Assembly: GCF_003846175.1 (NCBI RefSeq) | Contig: NZ_ML123045.1 | Location: forward strand, 3,012-67,011 | Length of the DNA: 64,000 nt | Source: Streptomyces sp. ADI95-17 | GTDB lineage: Bacteria > Actinomycetota > Actinomycetes > Streptomycetales > Streptomycetaceae | Direction of reading: 5' to 3' | Shown here: piece after piece, positions 49,407 to 58,300 of the stretch | How positions within the stretch are numbered: the first letter of the stretch is position 1 | Layout: every line of letters begins with the position of its first letter | Program-made: the position numbers and the translations under genes | The notes under the pieces: generated by a model | Databases searched by the model: none | Told to the model about the DNA's origin: nothing | What the model saw: only the letters and a program-made list of their open reading frames with translations

Positions 49407-51212
49407 TCAGGGGGCCGAGATACTGATGATGTTGATCAGTCCGAACGCGGTCGCGTTGTAATTGCGGCCGACGAAGATCGACCACGGCACGCGATACGTG
49501 CTGTCGGTGATCGTGGTGGTCAGTCCGGCCACTTCGGGGATTGACACCGTGATCTGCGCGGCTGTGAGCACGCACCGAAGGGTGTACGTCGTGTTCGCGG
49601 CGAGGGTTGCGCCCGTCGCGGTGTTCGCGAGCTGCGTCGACGTGCCAGCAGCCTTGTCATCGCGGTAGATCCGCAACGACGAGTTGTTGCTGACCTGCAC
49701 CGTGTACCCGTTGTGGACGATCGCGCTCGACGACAGCTCAGTCGGGCCGTCGTCCGCGCCGAGGTGCAGCGACAGCAGAGACCACCCTGCCGAGCCCGCC
49801 GTCGGAACAGAGAACTTCACGTCGAACGTCCCGTTCGCGGGGGCGCCGGACACCTCTCCGGCGAGCAGCACCTGCACGTCGGCACTGCTCGTCGGGGCGG
49901 GCAACGGGATGCGTCCGGACGCGTCGAGTACCGGGCGGATGCTGCCTGACGGAACGTACCCATACCCCCATTGACCAGTACCGAACGACGACGTCGTGCG
50001 ACGTGCGACCCGCCCGGACACGTAACCCGGGTAGTCGGTGATGATCCCGCGCATCCCCAGCGCGAGAGCGCGGTCGCGCTGGACCCGCCGGGTCAGCGTG
50101 TGCGCCCACACACCGAGCGGGTACTGCTGCGCGATCGCTGCGGTGATCTGTGCATCGGTGCCGTTGATATCGAGGTCGAGCAGATCGGCGCCGGTCGCCT
50201 TGATCGTCGCGGCGTTGTCGGTCGCCATCTGCGAGGCGCTGCGCCACAGATGCGCGAGGCAGCCAGAGTTCTTGATCGTAGGCACGACTACCGGGTCGTT
50301 CGTGTTGATCAATACGGAGCGTTCGAGGCGCCGCGCCTTGATCATGGCAGCGATCTTGGCGACCCCGGCCGAGTTCTTCGCCTCGACGGTCATCACCCGT
50401 CGGCCACCGAGCTCGTCGAGGAGTTGCTCGACGGTGTGCAGCGGCAGATCCGGTGCGGCCGCGGCGAAGAACGACGACGGGTCCGACCGGATGAGCCCCC
50501 ACTGCGCGGCGTTGAACAAGCTCACGTTGCCGGTGGCCTTGGTCGTCCGGTCGACCGTCGCGTCGTGCATCAGCACCGGCGTACCGTCGCCGATCACCTG
50601 CGAGTCCAGATCGAGGACATCGGCCCACGGCATCGCGCCCCGCAGCGCGGCGAGCGTGTTCTCGGGCGCCTCGCCCGCACCGCCGCGGTGGGCGTCGATG
50701 ACGACAGCCGGCAGGTTGTCGACGGTGGCAGCCTCGCCGAGCCGGGACTGCACAGCAGCGATCGCGGCAGCAGCATCCGCCGACGCAGCGTCAGACTTGG
50801 CCGCGGCCGTCACGGCGAGCGCGGACGCGTTGGCCGAGGCGGTGAGTGCGGCCGACGCCTGCTCGGCCGCCGTGGTCGCCGTCGCGGTGGCCGTCGTCGC
50901 GGCCTGCATCGCTTCGGTCGCGACTTCCCGACCAGTGGCGTACCAGCGGACCGTACGGCCCCCAGTCGCGTTGTACTCGTACTCAACCTGCGGCCATTCG
51001 CACATCCACTGACGGATAGCGCCCGGGGCCGTCGAGCCGATCGGGTTGGATCGCAGCTGGCCGATCGGGGTGGTGCCGTCCGCTTCATACAGGGCGGTCA
51101 CCAGCTCGCCGCTGCCGGCCACCCTGATGTTGACGGGGTAGTCGGGGACCACATCGCCCGTCGCAGTGGTCAGTACCTCGGACGGTGATCCGCCATAGGT
51201 GTACAGGGGCAT
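49407..51212 (-). CDS. phage tail/baseplate protein with glycerophosphodiester phosphodiesterase domain
   Basis: 601 aa in three parts. Residues 1-110 are a baseplate-type β domain (VPDYPVNIRVAGSGELVTALYEADGTTPIGQLRSNPIG), then an Ala-rich coiled coil (~110-160). Residues ~165-400 are a GDPD TIM barrel: IDAHRGGAGEAPENTLAALRGAMPWADVLDLDSQVIGDGTPVLMHDATVDRTTKATG, MTVEAKNS and DYPGYVSGR, keeping the His/Glu/Asp catalytic set (HRGG...ENT, HD). Residues ~430-600 form a β-sandwich, probably carbohydrate-binding. GDPD domains on tails can cleave wall teichoic acid or related glycerol-phosphate polymers, so this is a likely receptor-degrading protein. Confidence 0.9.
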   Translation of the reverse strand: MPLYTYGGSPSEVLTTATGDVVPDYPVNIRVAGSGELVTALYEADGTTPIGQLRSNPIGSTAPGAIRQWMCEWPQVEYEYNATGGRTVRWYATGREVATEAMQAATTATATATTAAEQASAALTASANASALAVTAAAKSDAASADAAAAIAAVQSRLGEAATVDNLPAVVIDAHRGGAGEAPENTLAALRGAMPWADVLDLDSQVIGDGTPVLMHDATVDRTTKATGNVSLFNAAQWGLIRSDPSSFFAAAAPDLPLHTVEQLLDELGGRRVMTVEAKNSAGVAKIAAMIKARRLERSVLINTNDPVVVPTIKNSGCLAHLWRSASQMATDNAATIKATGADLLDLDINGTDAQITAAIAQQYPLGVWAHTLTRRVQRDRALALGMRGIITDYPGYVSGRVARRTTSSFGTGQWGYGYVPSGSIRPVLDASGRIPLPAPTSSADVQVLLAGEVSGAPANGTFDVKFSVPTAGSAGWSLLSLHLGADDGPTELSSSAIVHNGYTVQVSNNSSLRIYRDDKAAGTSTQLANTATGATLAANTTYTLRCVLTAAQITVSIPEVAGLTTTITDSTYRVPWSIFVGRNYNATAFGLINIISISAP

Positions 51213-51221
51213 GACGTCCTC

Positions 51222-51833
51222 TCAGTCGAGCCAGTACGAACCGGAGAGGTCCACCCAGGGCACGCCGCTGCCGTCCTGGGAGTACCAAAGGATGTCGCCG
51301 ATGGTGCCGGTCGACGTGGAGGACGCCGCGCCGAGAACTTCGAGACGGCCGACACCGACCATGGGGTCGCCAGTGAGCCCCGACCCGCCGGCCCATGAGC
51401 CGTACTTGACGGGGCGGCAGTCGGCCGGGACGCTGCCGATCTTGACGCCGCCGGTCGGGAAAACCCCACCGTCGACGCGTTGGAGACGGCCCTGCAGGTG
51501 GACTTGACCGCCGACGATGCGGCACAGCGGAGCGAACTCCGAGCCCTGGTAGCCGGACGCGGGAGTGACCGCACGCCACGCGGCCACGGGTTCGTAGACG
51601 GTCGCCCACGTGTTCGCGGTGCCGCTCGTCTTGAGCCAGAGTGACCCGTCGTCCGCGCTCACCATGGTGTGACGCGGGGCGCCGGAGTACAGGCTGTCGC
51701 GCTGCGCGCGGTTGGTGACGTGCTGTGTCAGGTGCGGGTCGACGGCTCCGGCGAGGTTCGCGAGTGCGGCCGGTCCCAGCGGGGCATCGCCCCCGTCCGG
51801 GACTGGTAGTTGGGCATTTCCGATGGTCGCCAT
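51222..51833 (-). CDS. phage distal tail / fibre-like protein
   Basis: 203 aa. MATIGNAQLPVPDGGDAPLGPAALANLAGAVDPHLTQHVTNRAQRDSLYSGAPRHTMVSADDGSLWLKTSGTANTWATVY is a modular N-terminal segment seen at the start of actinophage minor tail proteins. A β-rich C-terminal half follows (LCRIVGGQVHLQGRLQRVDGG...), like receptor-binding heads. It lies 8 bp after the upstream gene and 9 bp before the GDPD tail gene. Confidence 0.75.
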   Translation of the reverse strand: MATIGNAQLPVPDGGDAPLGPAALANLAGAVDPHLTQHVTNRAQRDSLYSGAPRHTMVSADDGSLWLKTSGTANTWATVYEPVAAWRAVTPASGYQGSEFAPLCRIVGGQVHLQGRLQRVDGGVFPTGGVKIGSVPADCRPVKYGSWAGGSGLTGDPMVGVGRLEVLGAASSTSTGTIGDILWYSQDGSGVPWVDLSGSYWLD

Positions 51834-51841
51834 CGGGCTCC

Positions 51842-52768
51842 TTACGCAGAGAATCGGATGGTGATCGCGCCGCCGGTCACGGCCATGTAGTCGGTGCGGC
51901 CGCGGGCGTAGATGGCCAGGCCCCGGGCGGCACCGGACGCGAGCGCGGTCCGCCAGGAGGTGGGCAGTGCCGTAGTCCCGCGGGCGCCGACGGAAAGGCG
52001 TAGCAACTCCTCGGGGCCGTCGCCGAGGTTGAGCTGCCCAGCCGGCTCGGACTGGTAGCCGTGCAGGTACAGATGTAGCGGCCGCTTGTCGTTGCTACCG
52101 GAACCGCGGGACCGAGTGAGTGCAACGCTCATCGAGGAAACGCTCTTGCCTGCGCACGCGGCAGCGATCTTCCCGCCGTAGAACCACGCCCCGCGGCGGT
52201 CGCCGCCGCCGGTCCAATCGCCCTGCATCGGGCCGGACGCGTAGTCGTCCGGCCGGCCGTTGCGCCAGGAACCGGAGGAGTTGGGGGTGACCGTGATCGG
52301 GCTCGGTGCGCGGCCGGGTGGAACGGGTGGTGATGGGTCGGTCTCGCTGGACAGCTGTACGTACAGCTCGACCTTGCCCGCGGCGGTCTTCCTGGCGTGC
52401 ACGGTGGTCCCGGCCTGCCACCCGGTGCCCGAAGGGGCGGCGGTGCCCCAGGTGACCGCGCGGACGACCTGTATGTCGGATGCGGTGTCAGCGGCGATCT
52501 CTCGTATCTCGTCCTCGGTCGCCTCGCCCGGATCGTCTCCCAACCGCCACACGACGACCGGCCGGGCGCCCTTGGTGACGGCGACCCAGTCGCCGGCCTT
52601 CCGGTTGCGGTAGCCCTCGGAGCACGGGATGTCGAGCAGCAGCTCGTCGCCGATCCTGATGTTGACGCCGCGATCGGTGACGCCGTCTACCTGTGCACTG
52701 CGGGTCTGAAGCCCGGCCGGGGCCCGGGGGGCGAGGAGCGCGCCGAGCTCGGCGGCGGGGTCGGTCAT
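51842..52768 (-). CDS. phage minor tail protein
   Basis: 308 aa from ATG 52768 with GAGGAG upstream, overlapping the preceding gene by 4 bp. The N-terminal OB-like segment (TRSAQVDGVTDRGVNIRIGDELLLDIPCSEGYRNRKAGDWVAVTKGARPVVVWRLG) is followed by a β-sandwich with RRGAWFYGGKIAAACAGKSVSSMSVALTRSRGSGSNDKRPLHLYLHGYQSEP, similar to galactose-binding-like folds in actinophage tails. Exact role unknown. Confidence 0.75.
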   Translation of the reverse strand: MTDPAAELGALLAPRAPAGLQTRSAQVDGVTDRGVNIRIGDELLLDIPCSEGYRNRKAGDWVAVTKGARPVVVWRLGDDPGEATEDEIREIAADTASDIQVVRAVTWGTAAPSGTGWQAGTTVHARKTAAGKVELYVQLSSETDPSPPVPPGRAPSPITVTPNSSGSWRNGRPDDYASGPMQGDWTGGGDRRGAWFYGGKIAAACAGKSVSSMSVALTRSRGSGSNDKRPLHLYLHGYQSEPAGQLNLGDGPEELLRLSVGARGTTALPTSWRTALASGAARGLAIYARGRTDYMAVTGGAITIRFSA

Positions 52769-53916
52769 GTCACTCTCCTCGTGGTGGTGCGGGTGGTGCA
52801 CGACTGTGTCGCCGACCCGAGGCTGTACGGGCAGGAGTCGATAAGGTGCCGCTGCCACTCGCCGGGCCGCACCTCGACCTCGACGATGTCACCGGGCTCC
52901 AAGGCCGGGTTGCAGACCGAGGTGAACGACAGCGACGCTTGGATGCCGAGGCTGTCGGCGAGGCGGGCACGGCCGACGTCGTACGCCTGCCCGATGGTGG
53001 TGATCAGACCGGATGCGTACCGCTCGGCCCGTATCCGGACACCGGTCAACCCCTCGCGCTGCGGGGCGAGGGGATCGGCCACCGGATCGGGGCCGGCGTA
53101 CGTGATCGACGCCGGGTCGTCGTCCCAGACATAGACCGGGCCGACGACGGCCGACCCGTCCCCGCCGTCTCCACTGACTGACCAGAGGTTGACGAGCCCC
53201 TCGGCCGACTCCTGCTCGGCGGGCTCCACCAGGGCGAGGCCGTAGGGGATCCGCCAGACGACCGGGTCGTCGAGGGTCGGGACAGGGGCGACGGTCATGA
53301 TGCCGGACGCGTCGGCGTACAGTTCGGCGCCGAGCGCGGCAGCGATCCCGGTACCGACGCCCGTCGTGTCCGTGCCGCCGGACAGCGCTGCCCACCGGTC
53401 CTCTTCCACGACGAAAGCCGGAACCGGGGTTCCCGGGTCGGCGCCGGCCACCCACGCGACCGGCACCCCGGGTAGGGCCTCGCTGAGCAGGGTCTCGGCC
53501 AGGGGGCCCGCAGCGTCCGGGCCGACGGTCCGTGGTACGGGCAACTTGGCAGCCCGCACCGCTTCCTCGCGGCCGAGGAGATCCACTTTCGCGCCGTATC
53601 GGGTGCGGGTGAGCCGGTCGACGACGTACACCCCGGCCGGGATCCACTCCACGTCCATGCGCGGCCCCTGGATACCCTGGAACAACCGCACCTGCGTGAC
53701 AACGGCGTTGACCCCGGACGCGCCGAGCGGGATGCCGAGCAGTTCGGCGGTGCCGGAGTACCGGCATTCCGCCGTCCGGTCCGGCTGGACTTCGGCCGCG
53801 GCCACTTTCGGTACCGGCGTCCACGTCCGGCCGCCGTCATTGCTCCAGTCCGCGCGGATCGGCCGGCGCGCGGCCCCGGTGAGAGCGGCGAGCGCCCGCG
53901 CGGAGATCGGCAGCAT
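52765..53916 (-). CDS. phage tail protein, DUF5047-like
   Basis: 383 aa from ATG 53916, which overlaps the upstream stop (TGATG). The pattern MLPISARALAALTGAARRPIRADWSNDGGRTW..., PRMDVEWIPAGVYVVDRLTRTRYGAKVDLLGREEAVRAAKL and ASLSFTSVCNPALEPGDIVEVEVRPGEWQRHLIDSCPYSLG resembles the DUF5047 proteins that follow the tape measure genes of Streptomyces siphoviruses and that are thought to be part of the distal tail/baseplate hub. Confidence 0.8.
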   Translation of the reverse strand: MLPISARALAALTGAARRPIRADWSNDGGRTWTPVPKVAAAEVQPDRTAECRYSGTAELLGIPLGASGVNAVVTQVRLFQGIQGPRMDVEWIPAGVYVVDRLTRTRYGAKVDLLGREEAVRAAKLPVPRTVGPDAAGPLAETLLSEALPGVPVAWVAGADPGTPVPAFVVEEDRWAALSGGTDTTGVGTGIAAALGAELYADASGIMTVAPVPTLDDPVVWRIPYGLALVEPAEQESAEGLVNLWSVSGDGGDGSAVVGPVYVWDDDPASITYAGPDPVADPLAPQREGLTGVRIRAERYASGLITTIGQAYDVGRARLADSLGIQASLSFTSVCNPALEPGDIVEVEVRPGEWQRHLIDSCPYSLGSATQSCTTRTTTRRVT

Positions 53917-55346
53917 CAGGTGATCCCGTTCGTGCTGAGCGACGCCCAACTGCTGTACGACGCGGCCACCGCGTCCCAGGTAGCAAATCGCGCGGCCACC
54001 TTGTCCCACGACCAGCCAGGCATCCGCATCGGCGCGTCTGCTGTCGCCGGGCGGCCCACGGGCTCGATTGCCCAGCTGAATTGATAGCCCTCCGACGAGC
54101 CGAGTCGGCCGGTCGGCGTCGGGCCGGTGATGTCCGCGGGTACGTGGTACGCGTCCGGCGTGATTACGTACCCGGGGCGGGTCTGAGCGAGGAGCACCCC
54201 GGACCGCAGCAGCTTCCGTACCTGGTCGACCTGCTCGGGCGGCACGTCAATCGTGACGGTGTACGACTCGGCGGCGTGCTCGTCGTAAGCCACCACCCGG
54301 TAGGGGCTACCGGGGACATCGGCTACGTCCTGCCGTCCGGCACTGCTCGGCTCCGGACGTTCCACAAGCATCACCCGCAACGACAACGATGGCTGGTCGA
54401 TGGACTTCAGCCACAGATCCCGGTCTTGCCCCGGTTCGGGGGCGGGCACCGTCACCGCGAGCGAGGTCGCCGGGCCCGTGGACCCGTCCGCGTAGACCGG
54501 CGTCGCCGTGTAGATCACGGGCACGCCGAGCGGCATTTCATGGTCGTACGCCGTACCGCGGCCGCCGATCGCCCATGCGGGGTCGGCGGACCGGACCGGG
54601 ACCGGGGCGGAGCCCGGATCGGTCCGCAGGATCCGCACCTTGCGGATCCTGGCCGGGTCGAGTGCCGTGGTGACGCGACGGCTGGTTGATGCGTTGGGTG
54701 TCCCGTCCCACACGCACCCGGGCTGATCGCCATCAACGTAGGGGTGCGCGACGGGCCCGGTCTCGGCCATGGCTGCGTCAGCCCACCATGTAACCGGGCT
54801 CGGCCCGGCTGTGGCGACTGCGGAAACGCGGTCGATACTCTGCCCGGCCGGGACGGTGTACGAGCCGGACACATGGGCCCATGCACCGGGCTGCGCCTGC
54901 GCGATGACCGACGCCGTCGCCAGGGTCGTCGTCTGGTTCCGCCACCACAGTTCCAGGTCCGTGACGCCCGTCGTGGGGATCTTCACCCATACCCCGAACT
55001 GCACAACCTGGCCAGCAGCAACCGGTTCGATGTTCCAGTTTGTGCCACCCTGCGCCCCGGCCATGCTGATGGCGTGCTGCACGCTGTACCCGCCTACATG
55101 CGACTCGGCGGAGACGCGGGAGCGGGTGCTGGTGGTGCCGTACCCAGTTGTCTCGGTCGTGAGCGTCTGCTCGAACGATGGGTTCAGCGCCAAATTGCGG
55201 GCGGTGTCGGGCGGGGTGGCACCGTCGTACGACAGCACCACCCCCGACCACTGCTCGTCCACGACAGCGGACAGCCATCCTTCCGGGCTGGTCACCCGCT
55301 CTGGCGGTGTCACCTGTGGTGCGGACGGATCCACGATCAGCGGCAC
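53916..55346 (-). CDS. phage minor tail protein with carbohydrate-binding-like insert
   Basis: 476 aa. The N-terminus (LIVDPSAPQVTPPERVTSPEGWLSAVVDEQWSGVVLSYD) is followed by NLALNPSFEQTLTTETTGYG...GGYSVQHAISMAGAQGGTNWNIEPVAAGQVVQFGVWVKIP, the hallmark of a CBM4/9-like jelly-roll, and then distal-tail-type β domains. It is the first gene after the tape measure (3 bp gap) and is coupled to the next. Probably part of the distal tail or adhesion device. Confidence 0.78.
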   Translation of the reverse strand: MPLIVDPSAPQVTPPERVTSPEGWLSAVVDEQWSGVVLSYDGATPPDTARNLALNPSFEQTLTTETTGYGTTSTRSRVSAESHVGGYSVQHAISMAGAQGGTNWNIEPVAAGQVVQFGVWVKIPTTGVTDLELWWRNQTTTLATASVIAQAQPGAWAHVSGSYTVPAGQSIDRVSAVATAGPSPVTWWADAAMAETGPVAHPYVDGDQPGCVWDGTPNASTSRRVTTALDPARIRKVRILRTDPGSAPVPVRSADPAWAIGGRGTAYDHEMPLGVPVIYTATPVYADGSTGPATSLAVTVPAPEPGQDRDLWLKSIDQPSLSLRVMLVERPEPSSAGRQDVADVPGSPYRVVAYDEHAAESYTVTIDVPPEQVDQVRKLLRSGVLLAQTRPGYVITPDAYHVPADITGPTPTGRLGSSEGYQFSWAIEPVGRPATADAPMRMPGWSWDKVAARFATWDAVAASYSSWASLSTNGIT

Positions 55347-55349
55347 GGC

Positions 55350-58300
55350 CTACCTCCTTGCCCCCGCCCGCGCACTGCGGCGGACGGTGCTCAGCCGCGC
55401 ATCCACGCGGGTATCGAAATGAGCAGCCAGGGCCTGGCCGTCATCGAGGACCAGGGCAACGGCCATACCGTCCAGCGACGCGAGCGGATCGGATCCCGCC
55501 CGCTGCGACGTCACCGGGACGACCGCGGCGGCCGGTACCGCGTGCTTGCCCAGCCGGGCAGCCTGCGCGGCGACCGCGGGGGCCATCGCTGCCATTCCGG
55601 CGACGACTCCAGCCCCGACATCGGCACCGGCCTGCGCGCCCTTCCTGCTCGGCGAGTGGGCGTCAATGCCCTTCTTCGACCGGATCGCCTTGATCGCTCC
55701 GGCGCCGAGCTTGGCCATGGCGTCCTGGATGCCTTTCTGCTCGCCGAGCAGACCAGCCAGGAACCCCTTCGACGCGTCCTTGCCCGCGTCGTACATCAGG
55801 TCAGCCATCGACCGGCCGTAGGACGTCGACAGCTTCGAGCCGCTGGAAACCAGGGCGTTGAGTTGCTTCATGTCGCCGCCAGTCGCACGCGATACAAGTC
55901 CGGCAAGCTGCGAATCCGGCCCCATCTCGATCAACTGACTGATCAGAGTCTTAGACGCGCCCCGCTTCTGCGCCGTGGCGATCGCGGACTGGAACCCCTT
56001 CACGGTCGCCTGCCGGTCCTTCATTCCGGCGATCAGGTCGCCGACGCTGCCGACGTCGGCAAAGTTGGACACGTTCAGGTAGTCGGCCGCCGACTTCGAC
56101 TTGTCGGAGGCGTACCCCCTTGCAGCGGTGATCTTCGAGGCGACGGCATCGCGCTGCTTCGCCATCGCCTGCAGCTTGGCCGACGCCTTCTCGGTCGACT
56201 TGACCAGCGACCGCCCCGCCTTGCCCGCCGCGCCGAGATCCTTCGTCAGCCGCTTCGCCGCCGACGCGATCGCCGACGCCGACCCGGTCAAGCTCTTCTG
56301 GAAACCTGTCAGGTCAGTGCCGATCTTGCTCGGCTTCCGCGCCTTGGAGGTGCCCTTGGCGAACCCGCGCACCGGACCGAGGCCGGCCGACATAGCCATG
56401 GAGTCCCGGTTGGAGTAGACGACTTCCCCACCGGAGAAACGGATCAGCTCGGGCCCGTTCTCGCCGACCCATGCGATCTCTCCGGGGCGCGGCGACCCGC
56501 CGTCGGCGTACCCCTTGAACCCGTAGACGTCGGTGAACAGCGGGTCGTGATACGAGCGGGCACGACTGCCAATCACGACGCCATCACCGCCACGCGACTC
56601 GACGTTGACACCGTTGAGCGTGCCTGCGGTGTGGCCAACGCCAGCATTCGTGATGCCGATCATGTACGGGGAGCGAGCGTTACGAACCCATCCTGCGGGT
56701 GCAGTCGCCCCACTGAACGACCCGGTCGCCCAACGGCGGTGCGGGCGCTCGCCCCTGATCACGGACTCGATTGCGGACACGAGACCCGAGCAGTCCCAGC
56801 TCGGGTTTCCGTTGCCGCCCCACTGGTAGGGCTTGCCGTTCTGCGTGCGCGCCCAGGACAGCGCGGCCTTGTAGCCCTTGCCGCCGACGCCGGCCTTTTC
56901 CATCTCGGAGTCGGCCTTGCCGGAGTACCCGAGGATGTCCTTGATCATCTTCTTCGGGATGCCGGTGATCATGTCCCGGTACAGCGACGTCGAGCCCGAG
57001 ATCTTGTTGATCAGCGGCTTGACCACGCTGTTGAGCCCGGCCTCGGCCGACGCCTTTACGCCGTCCTTCAGCCAAGAGATCCCGGACGACGCGAGGTCGA
57101 CACCCTTCGACGCGGCCGACTTGACCCACCCGAAAATCCCGCCCTTGGCGAACCCTCCGCCCTGGTACGCCGACAGGGAACGCCCGTGCATCGCGGCCTG
57201 GTTGACCGCGTGCAGGCGCGCCCGCTCGTACGGGTCGCGCATCGCCTCGGAAACGTATACGCCCTCGCCGCGCCGCATGGGCACGAGTTGGTCGTCGCCG
57301 TTCCGCCAAGACGACTGGCCCGGCAGGATCCCGCCGCCCGCGAATCCTTTGAAAGCGGGCAACTTCGGAGCCCCGAACGCGCCCGCAATCTGGTTCCAGA
57401 CGCCGCGAATGCCCTTGTTGTAGACCGTATCGATCACGAACGCTACGGGCTTCTTCGCGATCCCCTCGACCTTGTCCCAGGCCAGTTTGATTGCATCCTT
57501 GGCCTTGCCGAAGCTGTCGGAGACGGCCTTAACGCCCAGCTTCAGCGCGTCGAATGCGGGTTTCGTGGCCTTGTTCCACAGCCATGACGCCTTGTCGCCG
57601 ATCCACTGAAATACGGGCTTGGCCTTGGTTTCCCACAGGTCTTTCAGCTTGTCGCCGAGGAGCCCGATCCCGATCCGCATCAGGTCCCACGCCGGTTTGA
57701 TCCTGTTGTTCCACAGCGAAACGGCCTTGTCGCCGATCCAGCCCAGCACTGGTGAAAACACGTTCTTCCACAGCCACGATGCAACTGCACCAACTGCCTT
57801 GATCTGCGCGACGATGGAGTTGAACGCGGGCTTGATCGCCACGGTCCACAGCCAAATTGCCTTGTCCGCGATCCACCCGAAAACAGGCCCGAGGACTGTC
57901 GACCACAGCCACGATCCGACAGCGGCGAGCAGCTTGAAAGCGGCGACGATCGGGAAGATCGCCACGACGAGCAGCACCTTGGCGGCTGTGCCGATGAATC
58001 CGAACACGGGCGACAGCACGGTCGACCACAGCCACGACGCGGCCGTTCCGATCGCCCGGAGCCCTGTCATGAAGCCGTCCACGACCGGCTTGATCGCACT
58101 GTTCCACGCGACCGAGGCCGCAGCCTGAATGCCAGCCCACGCGCCCTGAACGATGCTCCGGAAGGTGTCGCTCTTCTTGTACGCGACGACGAGCAGCGCC
58201 GCGAGAGCCGCAACACCCGTGATGATCAACCCGATCGGGTTGGCGTTCATCACCGCGTTGAGGACTCCTTGCGCAACGGCATACCCGCGGGTGACCGCCG

